From: Meandrina meandrites
Taxonomy: Eukaryota > Cnidaria > Anthozoa > Scleractinia > Meandrinidae
DNA length: 64,000 nt
NCBI GenBank assembly: GCA_963693305.1
Contig: OY855908.1
Span: 36,591,305 to 36,655,304, forward strand
Direction: 5' to 3'
Below the pieces are notes generated by a model that made no database searches, had not been told where the DNA came from, and was given only the letters and a program-made list of their open reading frames with translations. Below, in pieces: positions 1 through 11,049 of the stretch. Position 1 is the first letter of the stretch. Every line of letters starts with the position of its first letter. The position numbers and the translations under genes were made by a program.

Positions 1-104
1 GGAATCCTTCAGTCTTGGTAAGGGAGAACTCGGGAGTACTCGTACTATTCTCGGTATCCTTCGGTGTTAGCAAGGGAGAATTTGGGAGTGCTCGTGCTAT
101 TCTC
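1..104. repeat. Two-copy 52-bp tandem repeat
   Basis: Two adjacent units, each with a GGGAGAA core and ending in CTATTCTC, repeat with a period of 52 bp and about 80% identity. The first may continue beyond the window edge. No coding sense is visible. Confidence 0.7.
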
Positions 105-252
105 TATTTTCCAATTGCCCATAATACACTTTGTTTACCACCCAAATTTTGCATAAACTATTGCCTTCAAATTCTCTTGGGAGGACTACATATTCCCAAA
201 ACAATAGCTTATGCAAAATGTTTTTGGGCGGGGGGCAATTGCAAAATAGAGA
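101..252. mobile_element. Hairpin MITE, about 150 bp
   Basis: The ends TCTCTATTTT (101-110) and AAAATAGAGA (243-252) are inverted repeats. The inverted match continues inward through an AATTGCCC/GGGCAATT block and an ATTTTGCATAAACTATTG block (147-164, against 203-219), so the whole stretch can fold on itself. It carries no gene. Its family is not identifiable here. Confidence 0.6.
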
Positions 253-428
253 GAAATCATTGTGACGAATGACGATGTGAAGTTGACTGATAAAAACAAG
301 ATACAGAGGTTGTTAACAGGATTTTCTTTGAGGTGTCTAGCTGGCGGGATTTGGGAAGCGAGTGCTTGCGTATGCTTGCGCGGCGCGGGAGAAGCCCGCG
401 CCAGCGAGCGGCAAAGCCGAGAAGCGGC

Positions 429-480
429 TAGTCTCCTTCTTTGCGTGACAAGCCCAAACAACGGCTGCGAAGTGAGACTA
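429..480. mobile_element. 52-bp mini-element related to the 25110-26388 transposon
   Basis: This stretch begins TAGTCTCCTTC and ends GAAGTGAGACTA. Inward it has GTGAC and AACGGCTGCGAAG, the same landmarks as the termini of the 9-bp-TSD element at 25110-26388. It looks like two ends of that family joined with nothing between them. Confidence 0.45.
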
Positions 481-1670
481 CGAAACCGCGAGTGAAATTC
501 AGCTCAACTCGGCTCCTCACTAGTCCCCTCGCGGCTTGCCTACTCAAAAAAAAAAACATGCGGTCCCCCCAAAAACCACTCGCTCCTAAAATCCCTCCAG
601 CTACGCAGGCTGTGAGGTGTCCGCTTACGGGAGCTTAAAAACAAAGAAAAAGTCTAAGTCGTAATCTCTGAAAGTATCCGCGGCCGCTTGCGGGAATGTC
701 CGCTTACGAGAATGTAAAAATACAGAGTTTGTATGGGAGTTTGAACAGGGTTTCAAACAAGGCGGCCGTAAGTAGAGCTGTCCGCTTACGAAAGTGTCCG
801 TGAAGAGAGCTTGGACTGTATTCGTCTTAGTTGCATACCAGTCATGTTTAGGTAGGCGATTCCGGCTAACCCGGGATTTGAAGTAACAACTGAAAGAATG
901 TGACTTATTTCTATTTTATAGGGAAGCTGGGAGTTGGTATATTATCAAGCCCTGTATGTTGCTAGTTCACTCGCTCCACCGGCGCGACAAATAAATGAGA
1001 GGCACTGTCATACTGTTGTTTTCCCTGGCCTTAAAAATTTGTACTTCTATGAGCGTTCCTCTAATTGACCTCTAAGACCCGACTTCATTTTCTGGTTTGT
1101 TTGCTTTCCGTTCGTTGGAGTTTTTCGGAGAAGAAAGTAGAAAGTGTCTGTCGCGTTTCAACCATTTTATTCTTTATTGCAAGTTCGAAGACAGTCTGGT
1201 TGCCTTAAGCACAATCCACACGAGCAACTTTTACTGACCACAATTCTGTGACCATTTTTATTTGCTCGTGTACATGAGAAAATGCGCCCGTATTTTATGT
1301 GACAAATGCATTTGTTAAAAAGCTGGCGCGCTAGTTTTTATGTGGCAAATAAAAAATTGACACATGTGAAAGCTTGTTCGTGCGCATGACTCGTCACAGA
1401 AAATCCGGCAAATAACTTAAAGCTGGCACTGGTTTCCAGGCCTCTTTACTCGCAGCCAAGGGTCCTACACGAGCAAATATATTTGTCACAGAAACATTAC
1501 CAGATAACATTTTGTCTAGTGGATGCAGCTTTACAGCTGAAAAAAGGCTGTTATTTACTTTTATCAACTTCTAGTTAATAATCTTGCCCACCGACCGTGC
1601 AGCAGTTTCTTTATATTGTTGTGGGTGGACTTACAGAGGAGAGTAACATAAACTGAGAATAACTCAAACG
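481..1670. other. No gene recognised
   Basis: This is intergenic DNA downstream of the minicollagen gene. The motif TGTCCGCTTACG recurs near 618, 698 and 779, which suggests a short degraded repeat. I see no coding region, tRNA or clear transposon end. Confidence 0.5.
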
Positions 1671-1675
1671 CTTAT

Positions 1676-1681
1676 TTTATT
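1676..1681 (-). promoter_or_regulatory. Candidate poly(A) signal of minicollagen
   Basis: AATAAA on the minus strand lies about 250 nt past the minicollagen stop codon and is the first canonical hexamer I see there. The cleavage site is not determinable. Confidence 0.35.
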
Positions 1682-1926
1682 AATCGTCCTAGTAGTACAA
1701 CCTTGTTGTCAAGTGATATGGTAAGCAGGCATCACCTTGCCCAAAATAAACTCCCTTCGTGTCATAAACAAACGGTTTTTCCATTATATTCACAGCAGGA
1801 AAAACGAGAATGAAGACTAAATTTCGACCTTTCTCTAGAGTGACCGTCACTCACCCGCGTGACGCACAATCGAGATATCAACGTCTTATCATATCTTGTG
1901 TTGTGTTACTAATATGCTAAAAAAAA

Positions 1927-3169
1927 CTAGTTTTCAGCGTCACGCTTCTTCTTGTCACAACATTCAGGTTTACAAGATGGTGCGCACGATCGAGCGCATG
2001 GCGCTGGGCACTGTGTAGGAGGCATCATCATCATCGGAGGAGGAGGTGGCATGTACATTGGGGGAGCTGGTGGCATCATCATTGGTGGAGGTGGTCCCTG
2101 GCAGCAGGCAGGAGCACAGGACGGTTGGCATGGGTTTATCGGAGGCATCATTGGTTGCATGGGAGGCATTGGAGGTGGAAGAGGTTGCGGATTGCAACAC
2201 TTTTGTGAGCAGGCTGGATAGCAAGCTGAGGGACATCCTGGAGGACAGGGTGGTGGTGGCTGAACCGGAGGTGGAGGAGGAGCCACTACAGGGGGAGGAG
2301 GAGGCATCACTACTGGTGGAGGAGGAGGAGGGGAGCAGCAGCCGACCTGCTGACACTGAGCAGGGCATGGTGTGGTCTGAACTGGAGACACTTGAGGCAT
2401 TCCTCCGCCTGGGTGGATGGTAGTTGTCCAGCGCAAGCAAACGGGAGGGCACTGCTGGGGAGGTGCGGACATACCGGGCGCTCCAGGGGCTCCAGGAGCT
2501 CCCATAGGTCCCATAGGTCCCATTAATCCCATAAGGCCGGGTGATCCACGACATCCTGGAGTGCCGGGAGGTCCCATGCATCCTGGAACACCAGGAGGTC
2601 CGGGCATTGGTGGGGGTGGAGGTGGAGGAGCACAACATGAGGGCTGGCATAGGGGTGCACAGGTAGGAGCACAGGTTGCCCCACATGGACTCCCTGGGAA
2701 GAAAAGAAAGAGTGCATTCAAATTTTATAACTTTACGCCAAACTATGTAGTGTACTGCAACTAGCTTGCGATGTCATGGGTTGACCCTGTCAGTGATAAC
2801 AATCTTATTAATTTTTTATTGATATTATACGCGAATCTAATTATGTAGTTTCCGAGAACTAATGTGGAACCAATTAATACAATCCTTTACAGAAATAGAA
2901 TTCAGTATATACAATTATAAACAGCATCCAAATTTTTTCCTGTACGAATATTGTCTCGTACAAAAAAATTATGAAATAAGAGTGAGGCGAGCCAAAATTG
3001 ACCGGGACGATTCACAGGTGTGAATCAGAATTTACAATTTAGCCCCTACACTGCCAACCCCATTGCAATGTACTCTGCCAAGACAATAGGGCTAATTAAC
3101 AATTAGACCCGTAGCCCGCAAGGGCTATGGGTCAATAGCCCATGAGGCGAAGCCGAATGGGCTATTGAC

Positions 3170-3203
<34 letters not shown>

Positions 3204-5000
3204 TAGTATCACCCAACTAGTCGGACAGAAAAAGCAATAATAAAGTTAGCAAATGCAAGTTGAAAAAAGATTTATTTGGGAATAAAACGAAAGTAAGCGT
3301 CACGAATTTCTCTACTCGATGACTATTACTAATAGTCCTCTAGTAGCGTAGCCAATCAAAATGTAGGATTTGCATTAGTCCACTAGTTGGGTGATACTAA
3401 TTGTCGTTATATATTGTTAATTGAGAGTACGCCCAATGAACATGGATAACTCTAAGGGCATAAAATATTTCCCAGGACAAGTACTGATACATTTTCTGAA
3501 AGTGTAATAAAAATTCTTTATTTCGAGATTATCTTTATTTTAAGAAATCTATTTCAATGATTTTCTTCGTTCTTTAATACTTTCATTGCATTATCGATAC
3601 TTACTCTTTGCCCTCAATTCAGCAAGCTTTGTTTGAACTAGGAGATAAAAAGACAATTAGGAACGGAACCTTGTTCGAAACTCCGAGTAAAAGGAAGAAG
3701 AGTTAATCAGTACATTATGTTGTGGGCTGATGTTATATTACGTTGATTTTAAGTTGATTTTTTATGAATAGTTATTATTAGAAATGTGACTCATAATCAC
3801 AAGAAAAGAATGAGAATAAACAGAATAAACTGGTCTTGAGTGAGCTTAAGAATAGCAGTTTGCCCAACATGCCGCAAGCCAATCACTAGCTTTACATATA
3901 TTAAAGAAATCTCGGTTACGAAATGCACGTTTTTCTTATTGCGAGCACTTAGAATTTAACTAATCAGATAAATGCAAGCCTGAAAAAACTATGTCGTCAT
4001 TTTGGCAAATCTTCATTAAATTTCGCTTTTTTGAGCATCGTCCTTGAGGGTTTGTTAGCTCCTTTGAGCTATTGAGTGCTACCCTCGTTAAATAAAGACT
4101 CTACTACTACTAGAATATCCAACAAAACAATAGCACAAGCACTGAGCAAGTTGTTACGGCAGACGGCAGACGTTGTTACGCCAGTTGGCATGTCACGCGG
4201 ATACGTCTTGTTGCTTAGCAACCTCGCTGGCGCCAAAGAAAAATGCGGGCTCAGGCAACTCTGTGAGCAAGACGGGACTGGTGCTTGTTCACATCTCGAC
4301 TGCAAATTACATATCAGTACTGGTGGCACATTGAAACTGTTTGGTTGCAGTGTTAACGGCCTTGCTCATAACAGAGCTGACTTCATCAAATAAGACATTA
4401 GAAACTCGATGTGATGATATATCCAGGCCTCTTTATGATAAGTTAAGTTATTTTAAAATCAAGTAGGTAGCCTCCATGTTTTTATTTTCGCTATTCAGTG
4501 ACAGGTTGTTCTTCACTGGTGACTAATGGAATTGATCAAGCACAAAATTTTTCACCAGCACGTAAATTATCTCGGAACTTATATTACCCGCTGGAACGCG
4601 AATTTAAGTAATTATATGAAAAAAAAAAACTGGAACGTTTTCAAAAGATTTAATCGATTTAAAAAGTGAGTGAAGTTATCGACTGCGCAGTTAACAAAAA
4701 GACCTTGAATTCGGTAAATTAACGATTCTTGAATGCAAAGCTCGTTTTGCCTTATTTGTCGCTGGCATTCCTTAAAGTTCTATTTTAGGTTTTCTCCCCT
4801 AAATTTGAAAAGAATCCCGGTATATTGCAATATAGAATGATGGTCAGATGCCATAAATGCGTTGTTATTAAACTTCATTAACTTGATTTACAAACAGAAT
4901 TAATCTTAAGGATTCTCTAATACAACAACTCACCCACGGAGCTCTCTACTCCAAGTGCCAAAGCTAAAACAACTGAGATAATCGCAATCCGAGGCTTCAT
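1927..5000 (-). CDS. Minicollagen, nematocyst capsule wall protein (two coding exons)
   Basis: Structural protein that is cross-linked by disulfides into the wall of the stinging capsule. The coding sequence is joined from 5000-4934 (ATG, signal peptide, GTGAGT donor) and 2693-1927 (acceptor after a pyrimidine tract ending CCCAG, stop TAG). Both splice sites are phase 1 and the joined frame is exactly 277 codons plus stop. Order: hydrophobic signal peptide (about 1-20); N-terminal CRD with C-x3-C-x3-C-x3-C-x3-CC (residues 26-43); polyproline; 14 Gly-X-Y triplets (about 54-96) with two Cys inside; then four cysteine clusters separated by Pro-rich spacers. Of these, two are canonical CRDs, one is shortened (C-x3-C-x3-CC) and one is split. 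The tail is KKKRDAEN. Classical Hydra minicollagens have one CRD at each end, so this is a multi-CRD type. Family assignment is firm; the paralogue group is not decided. Confidence 0.93.
3100..3200. repeat. 101-bp hairpin in the minicollagen intron
   Basis: CAATTAGACCC at 3100 is mirrored by GGGTCTAATTG ending at 3200. The arms are about 45 bp with few mismatches and share GGGTCAATAGCCCAT, so the DNA or pre-mRNA can form a long stem. Confidence 0.7.
3203..3400. mobile_element. Small inverted-repeat element (MITE), 198 bp
   Basis: TTAGTATCACCCAACTAGT (3203-3221) is repeated inverted at 3382-3400. It directly abuts the 3100-3200 hairpin. The interior has no ORF. Confidence 0.65.
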
Positions 5001-5019
5001 TTTCGAGGACGAAAAATAC
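4934..5019 (-). other. Minicollagen signal-peptide exon with upstream acceptor
   Basis: On the minus strand a T-rich tract ending TTTTTTCCAG (AG at 5021-5020) precedes a 19-nt leader and the ATG at 5000. The encoded start MKPRIAIISVVLALALG is a typical signal peptide. An acceptor just before the start codon implies a separate 5' UTR exon. Confidence 0.75.
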
Positions 5020-5409
5020 CTGGAAAAAACAAAATAATTTTCAGCCTTAGAGAAAAGTAAATTCCAAAACTGCTTTAGAATAAAACAGTAATACCTATTT
5101 TGCGATTCGCCAAATCTTTAAACTCTGAATGGCAATCTTTAGTTTCAGCTGATCCGGATCATGTGAAACGAACCATGATCCACGAAAACAACTGAAACAA
5201 TACGAAGGAACAGCCTTTTTCACGGTAGCTATTGATTTCATGACATTTTATTTATAATAATTCTCTCTATGACAAAAAATACCTGACTTCTCGCACTGCT
5301 TTAGTTAAAATTTCTTTATTTTGATAATTCTTAGTTATTGAAAGCCCTGTTAATTAACATCTACTTCAGTACTGAGACGAGATGAGTGAATTCTAGTAGT
5401 TTCTCTTAC

Positions 5410-5475
5410 CTTAAAATGTTCTGAGTGTTCTTTCTCCGGCAGAACTTCGCTGAACGTTTGTTTCACAAAGTAAAA
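5410..5475 (-). other. Probable minicollagen 5' UTR exon
   Basis: A strong donor (AAG then GTAAGAG) sits at 5410/5409 on the minus strand, about 390 bp upstream of the acceptor at 5021. The 5' limit is estimated from the TATA-like box about 30 bp further up. Inference only; no transcript evidence. Confidence 0.5.
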
Positions 5476-5499
5476 CACTACCAGTTGTCCCTTGCCATA

Positions 5500-5514
5500 C
5501 CTATTTATTTATTA
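5500..5514 (-). promoter_or_regulatory. TATA-like box of minicollagen
   Basis: AATAAATAAATAGG on the minus strand lies about 90 bp upstream of the inferred first donor, at a plausible distance for a Pol II core promoter. AT-rich sequence is common here, so this is a candidate only. Confidence 0.35.
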
Positions 5515-5519
5515 AACAA

Positions 5520-7600
5520 CACCTCAACTCACAAATGTCGTGGAATTCCAATTTTGTCGCATAATCATGACAAAGTGTGAAGACGGCGCGCGAAAGTGTA
5601 AACAGCATTGGATCAGCAGAAAAAAAAACGCTTTTCACGTCAGGCGGATCGAGTTTGTTTAACAGAATTTCACAACACAGCTATTTTGTAACATGTATTG
5701 CTCGCTTGAACTGATGATTAAGGGTCTTTAAAAATGATAAATATTTTAAATATCGTGTTTAAACAAATCGGTGATTTCTTTGCTGAGGTTGTAAACTATG
5801 ACCACAAGTAAAACAGTCAACAAGCGTGCAGGTGACAGCCAAATGATCGCCGTTGATTGGCTAAATGCAGCAGCCCGGGGGACAGTTTGGAACGGTTAGG
5901 AAAACATATCAAGCATCTGATTATTTACAACTACTCTACTGGAATTCGCCATGGGCACTAAACTTTGTAGATAATATTTGCATTAACACTTTGTTTTTTC
6001 TGAATCTAGTTTATATTAACGAGCGGCCAAAAAACAAGTTTGTTTTATTTATTTCTAGGATAAATATAGCAAATGACCTTTTCTTCCACTAAACTGTTTT
6101 GACTGAGGATTTGCACGCTAAGTTGTCAAAATAAATAATTTTAGATTTTCTCAACTTGTAAATGAGAGAATTTATGCGGACCTGCTGCAATGACTTTCCT
6201 ATGAGACGAGTTGTGACCAAATGGGTAAAAAGACGGACTTCCAGGTTGTTATGGCAACCATTCAAGCGAGGTAGCATTTTCTCTCAAGGTCACTGATCCC
6301 TTAATATCGCATTGCGCATCTTACTGAGCTAATTAGCGTAATTAGCGCACACACAAAAAGAAAATGGCGGATTTTTGTTTAAGGCTCGCGAGGGAGATAC
6401 AGGGACCTAAAGAGGTAGGGCTAAAAAATCTGTCCAAGACAAACAAGCATTTGGGGTCACTGTTCTGCCATTTATCACGCGTTTGCGTGCCATGACTTAC
6501 AACCCCAATAAATATAGCAAAGCCGTCTCCACTTAGTATACCTTCCAATGCAGTAAATATGTTAAGAAGTTGTCAAAGTTTCTCTTCCGCTTCTTCCGCG
6601 CAACTGTGCCGAGTCTTTGACTTCGTGAACCGCATATGCAAAAGTAGAAGCCTTTTGTAGAAGTTGTAAAATTCATACATTATCCCTGGCATCTGGAGCC
6701 CTGAAAGATCAACCCAAGCAAAAAAAGTGGTAGAGCTATAGTGGTAGGGCTATATCCCTACCAGCCCCTCCCCCTCCGCGGTCCCTAAGATAAATCGTCG
6801 TTTTCTCATGATCATAAGCGAGTATGGCAGCCTACCGATTTTTTTCTCTTTTTCTAAGTCTAGTGATCACCTTGTTCTATAAAATCAATTTAAACTAATT
6901 TCTATAGCGGAAAAACAAATAATCAATGAAAACGTGAACTTGGTGAAAATGTGATTGCGGCCTCGAGATCGGAATCACTGTTGATTAAAAATGCGTGCCT
7001 TTATCATGAAACATATACTTAATTATATGCAGCACATCTATTCTCTGATCCAACGGAACGTGAATTGAACAGTTCAAATAATAACGTTTCTGGAAGCTGA
7101 TATTACAAGTTAGTATGGGTATCGTCACCCTGCACTAAAACGAATATGGGGACCCCTCATTGGTTCCGTTAAGATGAGCAGCCCGTATAGCAGCCAATAG
7201 CCGAAAGTTAAAATGAAAATCTAATGTCGATGAAATGACCCTAATGACTTCGTTTATGGAACAGCCAGGAACTAGGAAATCATGATGTAGCTCTTGTGAT
7301 CATTATTAAATTTTTTTCTCATAGAAAAATGCAGCAGCTTTGCAAAAACAAAGTGGTCCGATCGAAAAGATCAATCTCGTCTCGAAAAAAATGCTACATC
7401 TCACGCACTTCCGATTGTTTTCGACAGAAGCACGAGAAACGACAAAACATGCACGTCACAAAAATTAGTTTACATAGCAGGCGTTCCCGTACAAACGAAG
7501 AGCTTTTTCCGCACTCTTTACTACGCAGGCTACACAGAAATTGGTCATGGGTCCCCGCAGTCAATAGAATGCTCTTATTTTTAACTGGAGCCGTTTTTCT
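5520..7600. other. No gene recognised
   Basis: AT-rich DNA between the minicollagen promoter and the tRNA domain. Short open frames (for example 6342-6548 minus, 7296-7631 plus) lack any family signature. I see no tRNA, tandem array or clear transposon end. Confidence 0.45.
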
Positions 7601-7670
7601 CGTAGAAAGCTTCTACCAAATGTTGTTTTGATGATTTTTTACTTTTTTTTAAAAAAAAAAAAAAGTATTT

Positions 7671-7741
7671 TGCACTGGCCGGGAATCGAACCCGGGCCTC
7701 CCGCGTGGCAGGCGAGAATTCTACCACTGAACCACCAGTGC
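7671..7741 (-). tRNA. tRNA-Gly (GCC)
   Basis: A 71-nt cloverleaf with 7-bp acceptor stem, D-arm A box, anticodon loop CTGCCAC (GCC) and B box GGTTCGATTCC. It matches the window consensus exactly. A run of at least 14 T follows on the minus strand, a strong Pol III terminator. Confidence 0.95.
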
Positions 7742-8096
7742 TTGATGGACTGTTCCAAGACTTGTTTTAAAAGACATCCTATTTATTTCAAGGCAGTGTT
7801 CAGCAGAACAAAGAAAACTGTTTCTCCAGCCTTGTTGGCGATTCATCCCCAGTTCTGTTGGTGAAATCGAGCCTTGCTGATCACAAGCTTGTATCTCAAT
7901 CTTTTCTAATCTAGAACTTCAGGGCATTGCAAACTGTAAGTACCATTTACGAAACGACGCGAGGTCTGCCACACTTGTTAATTATCGATTCACTGATATT
8001 AAAATCTTAATTTTAAATTCCAACTGCCTCAGTGTTGTCCACACTAATCGATGCCTTGGATGTTTCGCCAGGCTTTATTCTGCATTATATCATGCA

Positions 8097-8121
8097 GACA
8101 CACACACACACACACACACAA
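8097..8121. repeat. (AC)n microsatellite
   Basis: About 12 uninterrupted AC units in the spacer between two tRNA-Gly genes. Paralogous spacers at 35610, 43000 and 44190 carry shorter versions. Confidence 0.9.
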
Positions 8122-8327
8122 AACGATAATAATGAAAATGTAAAAAAGGCAAACAAAGTGTTTTAAAGAATAGACTGGGCAACCGCTCCGAAAGCTGTCG
8201 TCCAAGAAATAAAAAAACAGTTACTATTATAATATATTGACGTTCCACCTTAAGTTAAGTGAAAACGAACATTACTAGTTTTGCTAAATAATAAGAGACA
8301 TAATTGGCACCAAAAACAAATCTGGTT

Positions 8328-8398
8328 TGCACTGGCCGGGAATCGAACCCGGGCCTCCCGCGTGGCAGGCGAGAATTCTACCACTGAACCACCAGTGC
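8328..8398 (-). tRNA. tRNA-Gly (GCC)
   Basis: Exact consensus tRNA-Gly with intact A and B boxes. A T5 run lies about 10 nt past the 3' end on the minus strand. The paralogues in the duplicated cassettes at 32465, 35825 and 44412 are altered, so this is the best-preserved member of that position. Confidence 0.94.
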
Positions 8399-9317
8399 TT
8401 ACATTAGATAAAATGAATTGTCTAACCTATTCATTTTTGCTGCAAGCTGCTCGTTCTATTAAAAAGTCAATAAACATGGTCATTTAATATAAATTGGTTT
8501 TAATATATAAACCATAGCCTAAATTTGGCGCGGAAATACATGCACTGGTATTGTCAGCGGACATTATCTTTTCCGAGTAGCGAACAGTTTTCGCTCGAGG
8601 AAAAATGTGATTTTCGAGGGACAGATAATGTCCACGGACAAATATCACTGTATTTTTTTGAAGCCAAATGGAGACTATTGTGTTAATTATCCTTCAAATA
8701 TTTTTACGCAAGGCAGCTCATTTAGGCATACCTTTTCTCAAAGATTTTAAACGTCAAAGTAATTCTGTGTGTCGTTCAAAAATGTTGCTAGTCTGTTGAA
8801 AATGTTCAGACCTATTCAGTTTTGAAACTGGGCAATCACTTGGAGAATAGTACAAAAACCTACAGTGATAATCACGGCGTAACTGCGGTTGAAATAAATT
8901 CAAGTTGATTAGTTTACGTAAATTTTTGAACACTGTTTTTATTAAAAAGTTGGACCTAAAAATGTGACTTTGTTCTTTTATTTTGTACTTGTCTGTTAAA
9001 TCAGATAACAAATCGGACGGGGTCAGGTGGGGGTATATATAGAGGTTTTGCACGGCGGCCATGTTGCATGGCAAACTCGTTCCCAGGCCTTTTCCCTTTG
9101 GTTGCATGGCAGGTACAATGAAAATGTTTTGCATCAGAATGAACACGTGTTTCGTTTCATCCAATGAGCGCGCGGCGGCCAAAATTAATCGGTGGGTTAT
9201 AATAGACAATTGGAATTGGCGCAAAATTAAAGGAACGTATGAAACTTATGGCGACCGGAAATTCGGTAGTTTCTGTTACAGACATGACAATTAAGTTTCA
9301 TCTCGTTACCTGTGCAG

Positions 9318-9389
9318 GGGGGTATAGCTCAGTGGTAGAGCATTCGACTGCAGATCGAGATGTCACCGGTTCAATCCCGGTTGCCCCCT
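9318..9389 (+). tRNA. tRNA-Cys (GCA)
   Basis: A 72-nt cloverleaf GGGGGTA...TGCCCCC-T with anticodon loop CTGCAGA (GCA) and T-loop TTCAATC. One G-to-T change in the variable loop distinguishes this copy. TTTTT follows about 15 nt downstream. Confidence 0.92.
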
Positions 9390-9570
9390 TTAATCTTATT
9401 TTTATAACGTTGTTTAATCTAAGAAAAACGCGTGACAGTGGGAAATACTTTGTCAATCAGGAGCTAAAGGCGAGTCATTTAGAATACAGACTTTTTGAAC
9501 ATCCTTTTAGCATCACTGTTTATAGATTTGTCTCTTAGTAACTCTCTTGTGGTTTTCCGGCACAATACTT

Positions 9571-9596
9571 CACCGGTTCAATCCCGGTTGCCCCCT
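9571..9596 (+). pseudogene. 3' fragment of tRNA-Cys
   Basis: CACCGGTTCAATCCCGG and the acceptor 3' strand are present, the rest is missing. The right flank is the flank of the full genes at 26754 and 42344 (inverted), so this is a recombination scar between two tRNA-Cys units. The same scar is at 36969. Confidence 0.85.
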
Positions 9597-9644
9597 AAAG
9601 TTTTAATCGGTCGAAATTATTTATTTGGTCTTGCCGCTTAGTAA

Positions 9645-10370
9645 ATGTGATTATATATGATGACAATTTCCTGTTGAACAACTTACAACAAGGGCATTTA
9701 TCAGATAACGCAGAAATAGAAGTCTACATGCAGTATATTGCGGTGCATGCTATGTCTTTCGCGTGTAGGCTATTTTTAGAACAAACCTTGTGCGCGAGAA
9801 AATGCCGTAATTTATCGCGAAGAAATGATGGCTTGCACATGCACGTCTTCATTGCACGTGATCATTGCATGAGATTGTTGCAAATTACGGCTTTCATGGC
9901 GGACTATTAAAAGAAATATAGAAGAAACATACCGGAAAAAAATTTTTACCATCAGCCCCAAAAAGGTGTTAGTTCATAGCGACGCTTTAAAGGGCAGAAA
10001 AGGCGAAGGAACTCTTTAGCTAATTAGGAAAATAAATCACGTCAGGAAGGCAAGAGCTTCAATTCCCGCCCGACTTGCGAGCGAGCCAATCATAACCCTC
10101 GAACGGCCAGTGTTCTAACGCGATTGGCTACCGGTTTCGGTGAAAAGTGCTCTAAAAATAGCCTACACGCGAAAGATATCTCAAGACCCATTACAAGAGA
10201 TGTAGACTTCTAGTTATGGATTTCTGGATAAAATCAGTCTTTGGCTGATTTTTGCCTTTAATTGCGGAAATTAGCTATATGTTTGTCCTCAGAGAGTTTT
10301 AGCGAAAATTATTTTCGGCTTTTTACAAAGCATCTTATTCAATCATGCTAAATTTTAACAAATCTGTATT
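9645..10370. repeat. Duplicated spacer block (also inverted at 24480-26720, 41365-42310, 58715-59465)
   Basis: The block with GATTATATATGATGACAATT, a CACGTGATCATTGCATGAG stretch and the segment near AAAAGCCGAAAATAATTTT recurs directly at 37043-37740 and inverted at the other positions. It is non-coding; the 87-aa frame at 9647-9910 is a by-product. Confidence 0.75.
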
Positions 10371-10396
10371 CATGTTGTCATGGGCACTTGAACTAA

Positions 10397-10467
10397 GCAT
10401 TGGTGGTTCAGTGGTAGAATTCTCGCCTGCCACGCGGGAGGCCCGGGTTCGATTCCCGGCCAGTGCA
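10397..10467 (+). tRNA. tRNA-Gly (GCC), acceptor-stem G:U variant
   Basis: As consensus except GCATTGG instead of GCACTGG, which turns one acceptor pair into G:U. Boxes A and B are intact and T5 follows downstream. Probably functional. Confidence 0.9.
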
Positions 10468-10726
10468 ATCCATATTTAAATTTGCTTTTTGTATCAGCAG
10501 CGTTCAGTTTGCGGCGCCCTAAAATTTTAGTTATACTTTTCAAACTTTTTTCAAGCATATCGAGCGTCAACTAGAAAAGTTCAAGGTTCAAGCTTACGAT
10601 CAGTATTGCCGGCACGATGACTGAATCGCCAACAATGCTGGAGAAACAGTTTTCTTTGTTCTGCTGAACACTGCCTTGAATGAATAAGATGTCTTCTAAA
10701 ACATATGTCAAACAACAGTCTATCAA

Positions 10727-10797
10727 GCACTGGTGGTTCAGTGGTAGAATTCTCGCCTGCCACGCGGGAGGCCCGGGTTCGATTCCCGGCCAGTGCA
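10727..10797 (+). tRNA. tRNA-Gly (GCC)
   Basis: Exact consensus with both internal promoter boxes and a T5 run downstream. It lies 330 bp after the preceding copy, in a unit missing from the 37795-38190 paralogue. Confidence 0.95.
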
Positions 10798-11049
10798 ATC
10801 CGTATTTTGCTTTTTGTATCAGCAGCGTTCAGTTTGCGGCGCCCTAGAATTTTAGTTATATTTTTCATACTTTTTTCAAGCATATCGAGCGTCAACTAGA
10901 AAAGTTCGGGATTCATTCTTACGATCAGTATTGCCGGAACGATGCCTGAATCGCAAACAAGGCTGGAGAAACAGTTTTCTTTGTTCTGCTGAACACTGTC
11001 TTGAATGAATAATATGTCTTCTAAAACAAGTCAGTTAACGTTCTATCAA

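Larger units (their letters stand above)
2694..4933 (-). other. Minicollagen intron, 2240 bp
   Basis: Bounded by a GTGAGT donor (4933-4928) and a CAG acceptor (2696-2694). It contains two inverted-repeat insertions (3100-3200 and 3203-3400). A 105-aa open frame on the plus strand at 4076-4393 has no recognisable domain and I treat it as chance. Confidence 0.85.

Noticed and set aside
1952..2764. Long open frames on the plus strand and in other frames across the minicollagen exon (for example 2046-2423, 2417-2764)
   Set aside because: They are shadows of the Pro/Gly/Cys-rich exon; only the minus-strand frame gives CRDs and Gly-X-Y repeats and fits the splice phases.
4076..4393. 105-aa ORF in the minicollagen intron
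   Set aside because: No domain, no start context or splice support; lies on the opposite strand inside an intron.
9647..9910. 87-aa ORF, also at 37045-37308
   Set aside because: Its repetition is explained by the cassette duplication; the inverted copies contain stops and indels.
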